Below, piece by piece: positions 47,248 to 55,839 of a stretch of DNA of 64,000 bases. Position 1 is the stretch's first letter. Every line of letters begins with the position of its first letter. The position numbers and the translations under genes were made by a program. This stretch comes from Alphaproteobacteria bacterium HGW-Alphaproteobacteria-18 (lineage in GTDB: Bacteria > Pseudomonadota > Alphaproteobacteria > Caulobacterales > Hyphomonadaceae). Under the pieces are notes generated by a model that did not search any database, was not told the DNA's origin, and saw only the letters and a program-made list of their open reading frames with translations. The stretch covers positions 124,001 through 188,000 of the forward strand of contig PHEH01000004.1 in assembly GCA_002841155.1 (NCBI GenBank), in the 5' to 3' direction.

Positions 47248-47838
47248 TCAGGTCCGGCGAGAGAGGCGCGCCAATTCAATCAGCAGGCCAAGTTCTCCAG
47301 CGGTGGCTTCAATTGGCTTGCGGCTCCGATCCACGCGGGCCTGAATGAGGCTCCCCTGCAAGGCAGAGATACACAGCACCGCAAGTCGGCTGGCTTCAGT
47401 GCGGGAGAAGCCATCTTCCGCGAGCTTTCCTTCAATCAGGGCCTGCCTTGCACTGTAAGCCTTTCGCGCAGCTTCGGTGACCCGCCGGTCTTTTGGGGCA
47501 AGCTCCAGGATAACCGTGGTGATCGGGCAACCGTCCCGGTAGCCAGACTTTTCCATCCAGCCCGCAAGAAGCCGCGCGTGCTCCTTAAGGAGCTCGGAAG
47601 TCGACCCGGTCTTGCGGACCAGCGTCTCGACGGTACGGACGACGCGCTGGCCGGCTTCCTCTACTGCCGCTGCGGCAATCGAAGGCTTGCCCTCCGGAAA
47701 ATAGTGGTAGAGCGAACCCTTGGGTGCGCCGGAAGTATCGACAAGGTCGTTGAGACCGGTCGCCGCATAACCCTGCTGGCGGAAAAGCTTCACCGCTGCG
47801 TCTATGACCGGCTCGCGATGACGTTGCCTTGGCGCCAT
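47248..47838 (-). CDS. TetR/AcrR-family regulator (2)
   Basis: 196 aa. Helix-turn-helix VIDAAVKLFRQQGYAATGLN then APKGSLYHYFPEGK (about 10-50). A YxDGCPIT motif near 100 places it in the LmrA/YxaF-like group. Upstream, ATATTGATCGGTCTAAAT recurs 2.5 kb away at the crotonase promoter, which suggests that operon as target. Confidence 0.9.
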   Translation of the reverse strand: MAPRQRHREPVIDAAVKLFRQQGYAATGLNDLVDTSGAPKGSLYHYFPEGKPSIAAAAVEEAGQRVVRTVETLVRKTGSTSELLKEHARLLAGWMEKSGYRDGCPITTVILELAPKDRRVTEAARKAYSARQALIEGKLAEDGFSRTEASRLAVLCISALQGSLIQARVDRSRKPIEATAGELGLLIELARLSRRT

Positions 47839-47865
47839 GAAACAATCTCCTTGTCATTAGAGGAT

Positions 47866-47884
47866 ATATTGATCGGTCTAAATC
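47866..47884. promoter_or_regulatory. TetR(2) operator candidate, site 1
   Basis: ATATTGATCGGTCTAAAT, about 30 bp upstream of the tetR start. Shares 16 of 18 bases with the element at 50399. Confidence 0.55.
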
Positions 47885-48027
47885 GAACCGCAAGACAGGC
47901 CGTTGCCGAAATGGGCTGCGAGACAGCTTGGGCCAATGCCAAAAAAAAGGCCCGCCGAAACGGGGCACGTAAACTGAGCAGCCGTTACGAAAATATGCGG
48001 CGTGGATGTTTTCCGTTCCACATGGCT

Positions 48028-48915
48028 TCAATCAGCATCGCTTACCGTGACGTAGGCAGAGCCTTCAAACAATTCGGCTTCACGCCGAAACGAATTGTAG
48101 ACGAAGTCTGCAAAGGCGCGCGTTCGCGGTGCATGTTGCATCTCCGGTTGCATCAACAGCCAGATATCGAGGTCGTTTTCGAGACGCCGAGGAGGAACGC
48201 GGATGAGTTCAGGGCGCGTGTCTCCTAGCCGGCAGGGCAGCCGCGCTATTCCGACGCCTGCCTCCACAGCAGCCAGAACTTCTAGCTTGCCAGTCAGCCG
48301 GCACCCGATTTTGGAGTTCGGATAGGTCTTCAGAGCCCAGTCCGGTTTGATCGACCGAGTACCGAGGATTATAAGTGTGGGGACTTCCTTGTTTTGCCAC
48401 CAATACTCCCTTTGTGCGTACACTGCGGTTCTTTGAACACAAAGTTTTCGGCCGACGAGATGATCATCCGGCGTATTCGACGCTCTGATCGCAATATCCG
48501 CCTCCCGGCGATTCAGGTTGGCAATGTCATCCGTGGAGACCAGCGAGAGGATCAAATCAGGATGCTCCTGCCGGAACCGGGCGATGATGGGTGTGAGAAC
48601 GGTCACCATAAGCGCAAGCGGTGCGGTAATGACGAGCTCGCCAGTCAATGAATGATCGTGAGCTCTCAGCGTGCGCTCGGCCGCATGGACGGCTGCTTCG
48701 GCTGAACAGGCACGATCAAGCAGTGCCAGTCCCGCGTCTGTAAGGAAATATCCCTCCTGGCGTCTGTCGAACAGCCGGACGTTGGTTGTCTCTTCCATCG
48801 CCGCAATGCGGCGCGAGACGGTGGAATGATTGACGCTGAGTGCATGCGCAGCGCCGGTTACTGTCCCCGATCGCGCTACGGCGAGAAAGAAGCGGTAGTC
48901 GTCCCAATTCAGCAT
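48028..48915 (-). CDS. LysR-family regulator
   Basis: 295 aa from Met 48915 (MLNWDDYRFF); a start five codons earlier is also possible. N-terminal winged helix: AVARSGTVTGAAHALSVNHS then VSRRIAAMEE (about 11-42). Effector domain follows. Divergent from the DUF1330/SMP-30-like pair, with 94 bp between starts, a typical LysR arrangement. Confidence 0.92.
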   Translation of the reverse strand: MLNWDDYRFFLAVARSGTVTGAAHALSVNHSTVSRRIAAMEETTNVRLFDRRQEGYFLTDAGLALLDRACSAEAAVHAAERTLRAHDHSLTGELVITAPLALMVTVLTPIIARFRQEHPDLILSLVSTDDIANLNRREADIAIRASNTPDDHLVGRKLCVQRTAVYAQREYWWQNKEVPTLIILGTRSIKPDWALKTYPNSKIGCRLTGKLEVLAAVEAGVGIARLPCRLGDTRPELIRVPPRRLENDLDIWLLMQPEMQHAPRTRAFADFVYNSFRREAELFEGSAYVTVSDAD

Positions 48916-49009
48916 CGTGCCTTTTTGCACGTCAATCGTGCGAAAGTCGATAATTTTCGCAAGGCCTCCTGACCTCTATCTCGGTCGTTCAACAACAGAG
49001 GAGTTGACC

Positions 49010-49297
49010 ATGAGCGCCTTGCTCATCGGACTGATGACGGTCCGAAACACGAACTGGCAGGAGCAATATCAGAGAGAGATGCCTGCCCTGATCAAAAAGC
49101 ACGGTGGGCGTCTTGTCGCTGCATCTCCCCCGGAACGATTCGAAGGCAACCAAATGCCCGACCGCCTGGTCATTCTGGAATTTCCAGATCTGGAGAGCGC
49201 TCGCCGCTGGTACTCGGACCCATCGCACGCTCCGCTGATCGAGCTTCGTCAGTCCGGCGCTTCATTTGATCTGATTGGTCTGGAAGTGAAAGGATAG
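49010..49297 (+). CDS. DUF1330-family protein
   Basis: 95 aa. AGAGGAG site before the Met. DUF1330 pattern: EFPDLESARRWYSDPSHAPL near residue 57 and an alpha/beta ferredoxin-like dimeric barrel. Small enzymes or stress proteins of unknown substrate. Followed 9 bp later by the SMP-30-like gene. Confidence 0.87.
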   Translation: MSALLIGLMTVRNTNWQEQYQREMPALIKKHGGRLVAASPPERFEGNQMPDRLVILEFPDLESARRWYSDPSHAPLIELRQSGASFDLIGLEVKG

Positions 49298-49306
49298 GTG
49301 GCTGCT

Positions 49307-50287
49307 ATGATCAGAACACTGATTGGAATGCTTGCTCTCGGCATTGGGCAGGCCGCATTTGCCTCAGCGGAGACGGGTCCGGGCGACCCTTTCCTTGTGC
49401 GCCTGACTGAGAACAACGAAGTCCCATTACCCGGGACTGAGTTTTATCCTGAAGGCATTGCCGTTTCGCGCGAAGGAGATCTCTATGTTGGAAGCCTTGC
49501 GCAGAATGAAGTCTGGAAACTCGATCGTCAGACGCGGAAAATCGAGCGATTCTCTTCGGCCGAAGCCGGTCTTCATTCGGTGATCGGCATCCATGTTGCT
49601 CACGATCAGCGCACACTCCATGCTTGTTCGTCCGATCCCAAAGGTGCGTTTCCAGGTAGCCGGTCCGAACTCGTAACCTTCGATCTGCAGACAGGTACGG
49701 TCGTCAGACGGGCCTCACTTCCGCCAGGAGGGCTGTGCAATGATATTGCTGAGACGGATGACGGGACGATCCTGCTTACAGATTCCTTCGGCGCACGGAT
49801 CTTTTCGATAGCGTCAGACGAAACTGAGCTGACTGTCTGGTCGGAGTCGATGGATTTTGTCGGCGAAGGGTTCGGTCTGAACGGCATTGCAAACCTGAAT
49901 GGGTCGATCTTTGCAGTCAAATACAACTCAGGAGAATTGTTCAGGTTTAGCAAAACCGACCAGGGTGTCATTCATGAACGGGTCGCGCTTCAGCGTCCGC
50001 TGCAAGGGCCTGATGGTCTTGAGCCATTGAACGACGGAACGCTTCTGGTTGTGGAGGGTTATTCAGGCTCAGTTTCCGTCATAGATATCAGCACAGGATC
50101 TGTGGAGGTTCTGGCAGGCGGCCTCGACAGCCCGACGACGGCGGCAATCCATGAGGAGTTCGTCTATGTTGTTCAGGGACAGCTTGATCATTTCTTTGGG
50201 ATGACACAAACGCCGCCAGGCCCTTTCGGTCTGAAACGTGTCAATCTGCATCAAGTCCTGGCTGCGCTCTCGCAACGAGTAGAGTGA
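49307..50287 (+). CDS. SMP-30/gluconolactonase-like beta-propeller, exported
   Basis: 326 aa from Met 49307; an in-frame GTG at 49298 directly abuts the previous stop. Signal peptide to about residue 21 (AFASA). Six-blade pattern: FYPEGIAVSREGDLYVGS near 48, GGLCNDIAETDDGTILLTDS near 143 and GLNGIANLNG near 190, which include the Glu/Asn/Asp metal positions of the family. Probably a periplasmic lactonase or esterase under LysR control. Confidence 0.82.
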   Translation: MIRTLIGMLALGIGQAAFASAETGPGDPFLVRLTENNEVPLPGTEFYPEGIAVSREGDLYVGSLAQNEVWKLDRQTRKIERFSSAEAGLHSVIGIHVAHDQRTLHACSSDPKGAFPGSRSELVTFDLQTGTVVRRASLPPGGLCNDIAETDDGTILLTDSFGARIFSIASDETELTVWSESMDFVGEGFGLNGIANLNGSIFAVKYNSGELFRFSKTDQGVIHERVALQRPLQGPDGLEPLNDGTLLVVEGYSGSVSVIDISTGSVEVLAGGLDSPTTAAIHEEFVYVVQGQLDHFFGMTQTPPGPFGLKRVNLHQVLAALSQRVE

Positions 50288-50348
50288 AAAGAGTCGGCCG
50301 ATCTTATGGGCGAATGCCCGGGTCATTGTATGACCGAAAGATAAGACG

Positions 50349-50372
50349 CGATGGCGCAGGGATGCGCCATCG
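50349..50372 (+). terminator. Hairpin between the SMP-30-like and crotonase genes
   Basis: Perfect 10-bp stem CGATGGCGCA/TGCGCCATCG with GGGA loop. No T-run. May terminate the upstream operon or insulate the next promoter. Confidence 0.55.
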
Positions 50373-50398
50373 CTGCCCGGTATAAAAAGCGACTTTTC

Positions 50399-50416
50399 TA
50401 TATTGACTGGTCTAAA
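50399..50416. promoter_or_regulatory. TetR(2) operator candidate, site 2
   Basis: ATATTGACTGGTCTAAAT, 16 of 18 bases as at 47866. It lies 41 bp before the crotonase start. The preceding TATAAA (50381) may be a -10. Confidence 0.55.
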
Positions 50417-50456
50417 TGGGATTGGAAATCTCCGCTTAAAGTTAAGGAGCAGCCCA

Positions 50457-51161
50457 ATGTCGGAATTGATCCGGTGCGAGAGAATAAACGGCAACAACTT
50501 CATTACCATGGCAGACGGCAAGGCAAACATCATGTCGCCTGCTATGTTGGACAGGCTTGCGGACGCGTTTGACATCGCCGAACGCGATGGGGGGCCCCTG
50601 GTTTTGCGCTCAGCTGCGCCCGGCGTATTCTCGGCGGGTTTTGACTTGTCCGTATTCAAGTCAGGAGATCGCGCGGCATTGCACGACATGGTGCGCAAAG
50701 GCGCCGAACTCGCCGCACGTCTGCTTGAATTTCCCTATCCGGTCATCGGGCTGCTTGAAGGCCATGCTTATCCAATGGGAGCGTTTTTATTGCTGGCCAG
50801 CGATCTCCGGATCGCATCCAGAAGTCCCCTCCGGATCGGGCTCAACGAAGTCGCCATTGGCATCGTCCCGCCCGCCTTTGCGATCGAGCTTGCACGAAGC
50901 CGCCTTCACCCTGCCTGGCTCAATCGGACAGTCGTCCTTGGCGAAATGTTTGGGCCGGATGATGCTTGCCAGGCAGGTTTCGTAGACATCGTGGTCAGCC
51001 CTGAAGACCTAGACGCAACGCTTGCAACAGCGCTGCAGTCTGTTCGGGCTGTCGATGCGGCCGCACACCGCAGGGCGAAGCAAAAACTACGTGGTCCCGT
51101 TGCTGCGGCCATCCGGAAGGCAATCGCCGCGGAGATGGGGCAGACTGAAACAGCGGCATGA
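50457..51161 (+). CDS. Crotonase-family enzyme
   Basis: 234 aa, AAGGAG site before Met 50457. GVFSAGFDLSVFKSGD near residue 58 and EGHAYPMGAFLLLASDLRI near 97 form the oxyanion pockets. The second-pocket catalytic Glu position is not clearly conserved, so the reaction may differ from hydration. First of three coupled genes. Confidence 0.85.
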   Translation: MSELIRCERINGNNFITMADGKANIMSPAMLDRLADAFDIAERDGGPLVLRSAAPGVFSAGFDLSVFKSGDRAALHDMVRKGAELAARLLEFPYPVIGLLEGHAYPMGAFLLLASDLRIASRSPLRIGLNEVAIGIVPPAFAIELARSRLHPAWLNRTVVLGEMFGPDDACQAGFVDIVVSPEDLDATLATALQSVRAVDAAAHRRAKQKLRGPVAAAIRKAIAAEMGQTETAA

Positions 51162-51382
51162 CGGTCCGCAGAGCTCATAAGGCGCAAAGGGCTCGGGGTT
51201 CGGCTGGATCTGATTCTCTGCCTGCATTGGTTTCGATCTATCTGGGCGAAATTGGAATTGAGCCTGATCTCCAGAGTCAGAATCAGCGCCGCATCACCGA
51301 GGGCCCGCTCCGCGGACCTACCCTCTTTCAGGCGACGATTGCAGACGCAATTCTAACAGGCAAAGAGCGAAACGAGCTGTGA
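51158..51382 (+). CDS. Hypothetical protein, 74 aa, coupled between two genes
   Basis: Start overlaps the previous stop by ATGA and its stop overlaps the next start by GTGA, which supports a real gene. No family seen. N-terminus is basic (RRAHKAQRARG). Could alternatively be a spacer with chance overlaps. Confidence 0.5.
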   Translation: MTVRRAHKAQRARGSAGSDSLPALVSIYLGEIGIEPDLQSQNQRRITEGPLRGPTLFQATIADAILTGKERNEL

Positions 51383-52212
51383 ATTTTTTCGAAGACCATG
51401 CAGCTTCCGACGACGCGCTTGAGCAGACCGGGATACTGGCACAAAGGCTTAGCACGTCGGCCCCGATGGCGCTTCGAGATCAGGACGCCGCCCTTCTTGC
51501 CGGCGCATCACAGTTCTGGTTTGGGCCTCAGGCGAGCCGTCCAGGCTGGTCTTTCGGGGAAGGCCCTATTGTCCTTCTGGTCCATGGCTACTCTGGCCGC
51601 GGTGTGCAGATGGCTGTGCTCGCAAGGGCGATTGCCGCGAAAGGGTTCAACGCCGTCATTTTTGATGCAGGCGGCCACGGTAGTGCGCGCCGTGAGAAAA
51701 TCGGGTTTAATACATTCATCGAAGATACTGCCGCCATCGCTCAGCATCTGAACGCCCCTCTCTTTGCCATGATTGGACACTCTGCAGGAGGGCTGGCCAT
51801 GATGCGTGCGAGAGCCATCCACGGTGTCAGAGCGCAGCGATACGGTGTGATCGCCGCGCCTTTCTTTCCTTACGTCCCTTTGGAGAACATGGTTCAGCGC
51901 GGCGCGCCGAGAAGCGTACTGCCATACATCAAAGCGATCCTCGCGGATCAGTTTCAGGCGACCTGGGCTGAACTCGTGAACGGACTTTCGTTCTCGCCGG
52001 AAGCAGAAAAGCCCCTGCTCGCGGTTTATGATGACCTGGACGACCGCATACGCCTTTCTGATGCAGACCTCATTTCATCTGTTTGGCCGGATTCTAAAAT
52101 CGTCAGGACCAGCGGCTACGGGCACAACAGGATCCTCCAGGCCGACGAGGTCGTTTCCGCGACGACTAAGTTTCTGCTTGAACCCGCATTGCGCACCAAC
52201 CCCACGGCATAA
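51379..52212 (+). CDS. Alpha/beta hydrolase
   Basis: 277 aa from GTG 51379. IVLLVHGYSGRG near residue 65, nucleophile MIGHSAGGLAM near 132, Asp in VYDDLDDRI near 217 and His in GYGHNRIL near 246. Cytoplasmic; probably a thioesterase or ester hydrolase acting with the crotonase two genes upstream. Confidence 0.85.
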   Translation: MNFFEDHAASDDALEQTGILAQRLSTSAPMALRDQDAALLAGASQFWFGPQASRPGWSFGEGPIVLLVHGYSGRGVQMAVLARAIAAKGFNAVIFDAGGHGSARREKIGFNTFIEDTAAIAQHLNAPLFAMIGHSAGGLAMMRARAIHGVRAQRYGVIAAPFFPYVPLENMVQRGAPRSVLPYIKAILADQFQATWAELVNGLSFSPEAEKPLLAVYDDLDDRIRLSDADLISSVWPDSKIVRTSGYGHNRILQADEVVSATTKFLLEPALRTNPTA

Positions 52213-52242
52213 CCACCTGGAATCCGGCCGTCGGGGATCTGC

Positions 52243-52788
52243 TTAACCGGGAGGTTTGGTCGCAATATACGCCTTCCGTTTCAGCAGCGACTCATGAGCG
52301 GCGTCGTAGGGATGCATGTACTCAGTGGGACCCAGGTCATCTTCGAGTGGTTGGTTCTGGTTGTGCCAAAGGAAAACGCCGCCGGAGAGATTATACAGCT
52401 GAACGTCTGAGTCAGGCGGCAGGATTTTCTGCAAGCGGTTCGCCATCCGGGTCGAGCGGTAGCCGACAGAACAGTAGAGGACTACCATTTCCGGACTCCC
52501 CTGCTCCTTGCTCAGGGCGGCAATGCTTTTGGCCGAAGCCTGAGGATCCACCCGGATAGCACCTGCAATATGGCTTACGCGGAACTCCGCCTGTGTACGC
52601 ACATCGAGAAGCAGGAAGTCGCCGGAGCGCGCGATTTCGCGCGTCAGCTCGTCCGGGGCGATCACCTGCACGCGCGGGTATTTTTCAACAAGGCGCGCCT
52701 CGATGTCACTCAGCGTCTGGCTTACGGCAACCGGGGCAGCCCCGAGGGTCAGAACAAGCAGCAGAAAAAGGCGGATCAAAAGGAGCAT
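52243..52788 (-). CDS. Rhodanese-domain protein, exported
   Basis: 181 aa. Signal peptide to about residue 24. Rhodanese domain: LLDVRTQAEFRVSHIAGAI near 60-79 and active loop CSVGYRS with Cys106. Would transfer sulfane sulfur in the periplasm. Single-gene unit. Confidence 0.88.
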   Translation of the reverse strand: MLLLIRLFLLLVLTLGAAPVAVSQTLSDIEARLVEKYPRVQVIAPDELTREIARSGDFLLLDVRTQAEFRVSHIAGAIRVDPQASAKSIAALSKEQGSPEMVVLYCSVGYRSTRMANRLQKILPPDSDVQLYNLSGGVFLWHNQNQPLEDDLGPTEYMHPYDAAHESLLKRKAYIATKPPG

Positions 52789-52877
52789 GTTTGTACTTTG
52801 GATCGCACGCCTATGAATTGCATCTGTCTCATTCTGTCATGACGCAAACGTGACGCGCTTCAAGCGCGATGGCAGCC

Positions 52878-53465
52878 CTAGCGAGCAAGAAGCACAGTTC
52901 GTGCGGTCGCCATCGCCTCCTTGAACGGTTCGCCGGAATCGAATGCCTTGGACGTGATCAGGCCTCCCTGGATAAGCGCAACGGCGAGTATGCCTCTCCG
53001 CCGGGCTTCCTTGCGTTCGATGCCCTCTGCGCGAAGCGCATTCGCGATCCGGTCCGCCCAGAGCCGGATCAGTTCACCCGCCCTTTCGGCCAGCGGCCCG
53101 TTCTCGTCACTCGACAGGAGACTTGCCAGAAGGCAGGGATCGTCGCCGCCGCCATAAATTCCGGTGACGGACGAAATCATCCCGTCAATCCGGGATTCCA
53201 GCGAATCTCCTGCCATGAGCGGGGTGAAGACAAAGGCCTGCATGTTGCTGGCGGCCTGTTCAACGACCGTGCTTGCCATCTCTTCCTTGCCGCCGGGAAA
53301 GTGATGGTAGAGACTGGATTTGCCGAGGCCGGTCGCTGCCGAGATATCTCCCAACGAGACCCCGTCATAACCTCTCCGACGGAACAGGTTCGCGATGACA
53401 TCGACAATTTCGGCTTTCTGGTTACTCAAGTAATTCGCTCCGGACGGCGGATCGCTGCGATCCAA
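52878..53465 (-). CDS. TetR-family regulator (3)
   Basis: 195 aa. Helix-turn-helix IVDVIANLFRRRGYDGVSLG then TGLGKSSLYHHFPGGK (about 20-60). Divergent, with 291 bp, from the AhpD-isochorismatase-NTF2 operon, whose promoter holds an 18-bp palindrome. Confidence 0.9.
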   Translation of the reverse strand: MDRSDPPSGANYLSNQKAEIVDVIANLFRRRGYDGVSLGDISAATGLGKSSLYHHFPGGKEEMASTVVEQAASNMQAFVFTPLMAGDSLESRIDGMISSVTGIYGGGDDPCLLASLLSSDENGPLAERAGELIRLWADRIANALRAEGIERKEARRRGILAVALIQGGLITSKAFDSGEPFKEAMATARTVLLAR

Positions 53466-53682
53466 GCCTTATAAAGAATATGAAATTGCTGCCGTGATCG
53501 CCATGGCGCTGATTTATATAGGCTCTCCTGCGCCCGAATAAACCTCACGGAGTCTATAAGCCTTACCCAAGATCACTTCGGCTGCGCCTAGAGTCGTTCA
53601 AGAGATAAGGTCGGCCGCCAATCCTCCAAGCTTTGCACTGATCTGGTGAAGATGCCGCCAATAAAATTTCCATGCAACTATT

Positions 53683-53700
53683 GTACCGATCGTTCGGTAC
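53683..53700. promoter_or_regulatory. TetR(3) operator candidate
   Basis: GTACCGATCGTTCGGTAC: 7-bp arms GTACCGA/TCGGTAC around TCGT. It lies 56 bp before the AhpD-like (4) start. Confidence 0.65.
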
Positions 53701-53756
53701 GCCATATGTCTTTCACGGAAGCATACTGCGATCCGGCCAAACAAAGGTAATTCCCA

Positions 53757-54308
53757 ATGTCCCGCATCCCAACCCCTGCAGACATCTCTGCAGCCCCAGA
53801 ACAATCGCGCCCCCTGCTTGAGGGCGTGCAGAAGAAAATCGGCATGGTGCCGAACATGTACCGGCTCGTCTCCAACAGCCCGGCGACGCTTGAAGGCCTC
53901 CTGGCGCTCAACGGCGCCCTGTCGAAAAGCACACTCGGCGGCGCCGTCACCGAGCGTATCGCCCTCGCAGTCGCGAACTACAATGGCTGTACATATTGCA
54001 ACAGCGCCCACACTTTCCTCGCGCGCAATGTTGCCAAGCTGGATGATGCCGAAATCGCAGCTGCCCGTACCGGCAACGCGAGCGACCTGAAAGCATCCTA
54101 CGCACTGAAATTCGCGCAGGAGATCATCCGTGAGCGCGGCCGCGTCAGCGAGGAAGACGTCCGCCGCGCCCGCAATGCCGGCTTCAGCGATGCCGAGCTG
54201 GTCGAGATCGTGGCACACGTCGCCCTGAACACGCTCACCAACTACCTGAACGAAGTATTCGATACGGAAGTCGACTTCCCGAAACTGGACGCCGCCCGCG
54301 CGGCCTGA
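53757..54308 (+). CDS. AhpD/carboxymuconolactone decarboxylase-family protein (4)
   Basis: 183 aa. CTYCNSAH gives Cys78, Cys81, His85. Close in layout to the gene at 37586 (PLLEGVQKKIGMVPNMYRLV equivalent). First gene of a three-gene unit with TetR(3) divergent. Peroxide or electrophile detoxification is the likely role. Confidence 0.9.
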   Translation: MSRIPTPADISAAPEQSRPLLEGVQKKIGMVPNMYRLVSNSPATLEGLLALNGALSKSTLGGAVTERIALAVANYNGCTYCNSAHTFLARNVAKLDDAEIAAARTGNASDLKASYALKFAQEIIRERGRVSEEDVRRARNAGFSDAELVEIVAHVALNTLTNYLNEVFDTEVDFPKLDAARAA

Positions 54309-54351
54309 GGATCCTTGCAGCTCGCAAGGCGGATCATCTGATCCGGACCAA

Positions 54352-54434
54352 GCAGCAGGCCGGCTCCACGTTCCCCTACGCTCTGACAGCCCTCTGCGTC
54401 CCCACCGCAGGTCAGAACGGAACCGGCCTGCTGC
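54352..54434 (+). ncRNA. Long intergenic hairpin 1 (before the isochorismatase-family gene)
   Basis: Outer arms GCAGCAGGCCGGCTCC (54352-54367) and GGAACCGGCCTGCTGC (54419-54434) pair over 16 bp with one mismatch. Inside, TCTGAC (54382) pairs with GTCAGA (54411) and CTGCG (54394) with CGCAG (54406). It ends 30 nt before the next ATG and has no T-run, so it looks like a processing or stability element, not a terminator. Confidence 0.6.
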
Positions 54435-54464
54435 GCCTTTCAAACACAAACCCTGGAGGACAAG

Positions 54465-55274
54465 ATGTCTCGCACCAACCTGATTGCACTTGCCGCCGCC
54501 CTTTCGGTGACGGCCTGCATGACCGCCTATTCAACCGCTCAGGCCAAGCCGGCCGATCTGCCCAAATCGCTTCCGGCTGCCTATGCCGATCCGGCTGAGC
54601 CCGCCCTTCCGCAGACGGACATGATCGTGACCGCATCGGATACAGCCATCGTCATCACGGATCCGCAGATCGACTTCCTGTCGCCGGACGGCGTCACCTG
54701 GGCGGTCGTCGGCGAGAGCGTCACTGAACTTGGGACAGTCAACAACCTCGAACAGCTGATGAAAGCGGCCAAGGCCAATGACATGCCGCTGTTCATTTCT
54801 CCGCATCATTATCATCCGACCGATCATGGCTGGAAATTCGAAGGCCCGCTCGAAAAACTGATGCACACCATCGGCATGTTTGACCGCAAAGGTCCGTATA
54901 CCCTCGAAGGCTTTGAAGGCTCGGGCTCGGACTTCATGCCCCAGTACAAGCCCTACATCCTGGACGGCAAGACGGTCATTGCCAGCCCGCACAAGGTTTA
55001 CGGCCCGCAGCAGAATGACCTCGTTCTGCAACTGCGCAAGCGGGGGATCAACAAGGTTATCCTCGCCGGCATGTCGGCCAACCTCTGCACCCAGGCTCAC
55101 CTCTATGAGCTTCTGGAGCAGGGTTTCGAAGTCGCCGTCGTGCGCGATGCGACCGCAGCAGCGAAGCTTCCGGAAGGCGATGGCTACCTCGCGGCACTGG
55201 TCAACTTCCGCTACGTCGCCAACGCGCTCTGGACGACCGAAGAGACCGTTTCGCGCATCGAAAAAGCCAGCTGA
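54465..55274 (+). CDS. Isochorismatase-family cysteine hydrolase, exported
   Basis: 269 aa. Lipobox-like VTAC (Cys18) or cleavage near AQA (27). Triad: Asp66 (VITDPQIDF), Lys177 (SPHKVYG), Cys208 (SANLCTQ). Acts on an amide or vinyl-ether substrate in the periplasm or at the membrane; substrate unknown. Preceded by a GGAGGA site. Flanked by two long hairpins. Confidence 0.88.
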   Translation: MSRTNLIALAAALSVTACMTAYSTAQAKPADLPKSLPAAYADPAEPALPQTDMIVTASDTAIVITDPQIDFLSPDGVTWAVVGESVTELGTVNNLEQLMKAAKANDMPLFISPHHYHPTDHGWKFEGPLEKLMHTIGMFDRKGPYTLEGFEGSGSDFMPQYKPYILDGKTVIASPHKVYGPQQNDLVLQLRKRGINKVILAGMSANLCTQAHLYELLEQGFEVAVVRDATAAAKLPEGDGYLAALVNFRYVANALWTTEETVSRIEKAS

Positions 55275-55284
55275 TCCAGAGAAA

Positions 55285-55356
55285 CCGGGTACGGGCCGGC
55301 ATGTTGCCGCCTGCGATCTTCCCCTCGGGGCGCGGTAACGCGCGGCCCGTATCCGG
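55285..55356 (+). ncRNA. Long intergenic hairpin 2 (after the isochorismatase-family gene)
   Basis: Arms CCGGGTACGGGCCG (55285-55298) and CGGCCCGTATCCGG (55343-55356) pair over 14 bp, one G-U. Inner GTTGCCGC pairs with GCGGTAAC (one G-U), and CCCC/GGGG closes the tip. Ends 33 nt before the next ATG; no T-run. Same size and position as hairpin 1. Confidence 0.6.
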
Positions 55357-55389
55357 CCCTCTTGAACCACCCCCCCTCCGGAGAATGTC

Positions 55390-55806
55390 ATGTCCCGTCC
55401 CCCATTGCCCCCATTTACCGAGATCACGGCGCTTCAGAAAGTGAAAGCGGCTGAAGATGCCTGGAACACGCGGGAGCCGGAGAAAGTCGCCCTTGCCTAT
55501 ACGCCGGACAGCGTCTGGCGGAACCGGGACGAGCATTTCGAGGGCCGACCTGCCATCGTCGCATTCCTCAGGCGGAAATGGGACCGCGAACTGAACTACC
55601 GCCTGCGCAAGGAGCTATGGGCCTATACCGGCAACCGCATCGCCGTGCGCTTTATATATGAATGGCATGACCGGACCGGGCAATGGTGGCGCAGCCACGG
55701 CAACGAACTCTGGCAGTTCACCCCCGAGGGGCTGATGGAGCGCCGCGAAGCCAGCATCAACGACATCGCGATCCAGTTCGGCGAAAGGCTGCTAAAGGCT
55801 GAGTAG
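55390..55806 (+). CDS. NTF2-fold protein (DUF1348)
   Basis: 138 aa. DUF1348 signatures: [19 protein letters not shown] near residue 36 and [20 protein letters not shown] near 105. Small cone-shaped barrel, often an enzyme or carrier for small molecules. Third gene of the unit. Confidence 0.9.
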   Translation: MSRPPLPPFTEITALQKVKAAEDAWNTREPEKVALAYTPDSVWRNRDEHFEGRPAIVAFLRRKWDRELNYRLRKELWAYTGNRIAVRFIYEWHDRTGQWWRSHGNELWQFTPEGLMERREASINDIAIQFGERLLKAE

Positions 55807-55839
55807 CCACATGGCTCAAACCTCGTTCGGCGCGCTGGC

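Noticed and set aside
54352-54434. Rho-independent terminator
   Set aside because: Stem is strong but no T-run follows, and the downstream gene has no other evident promoter.
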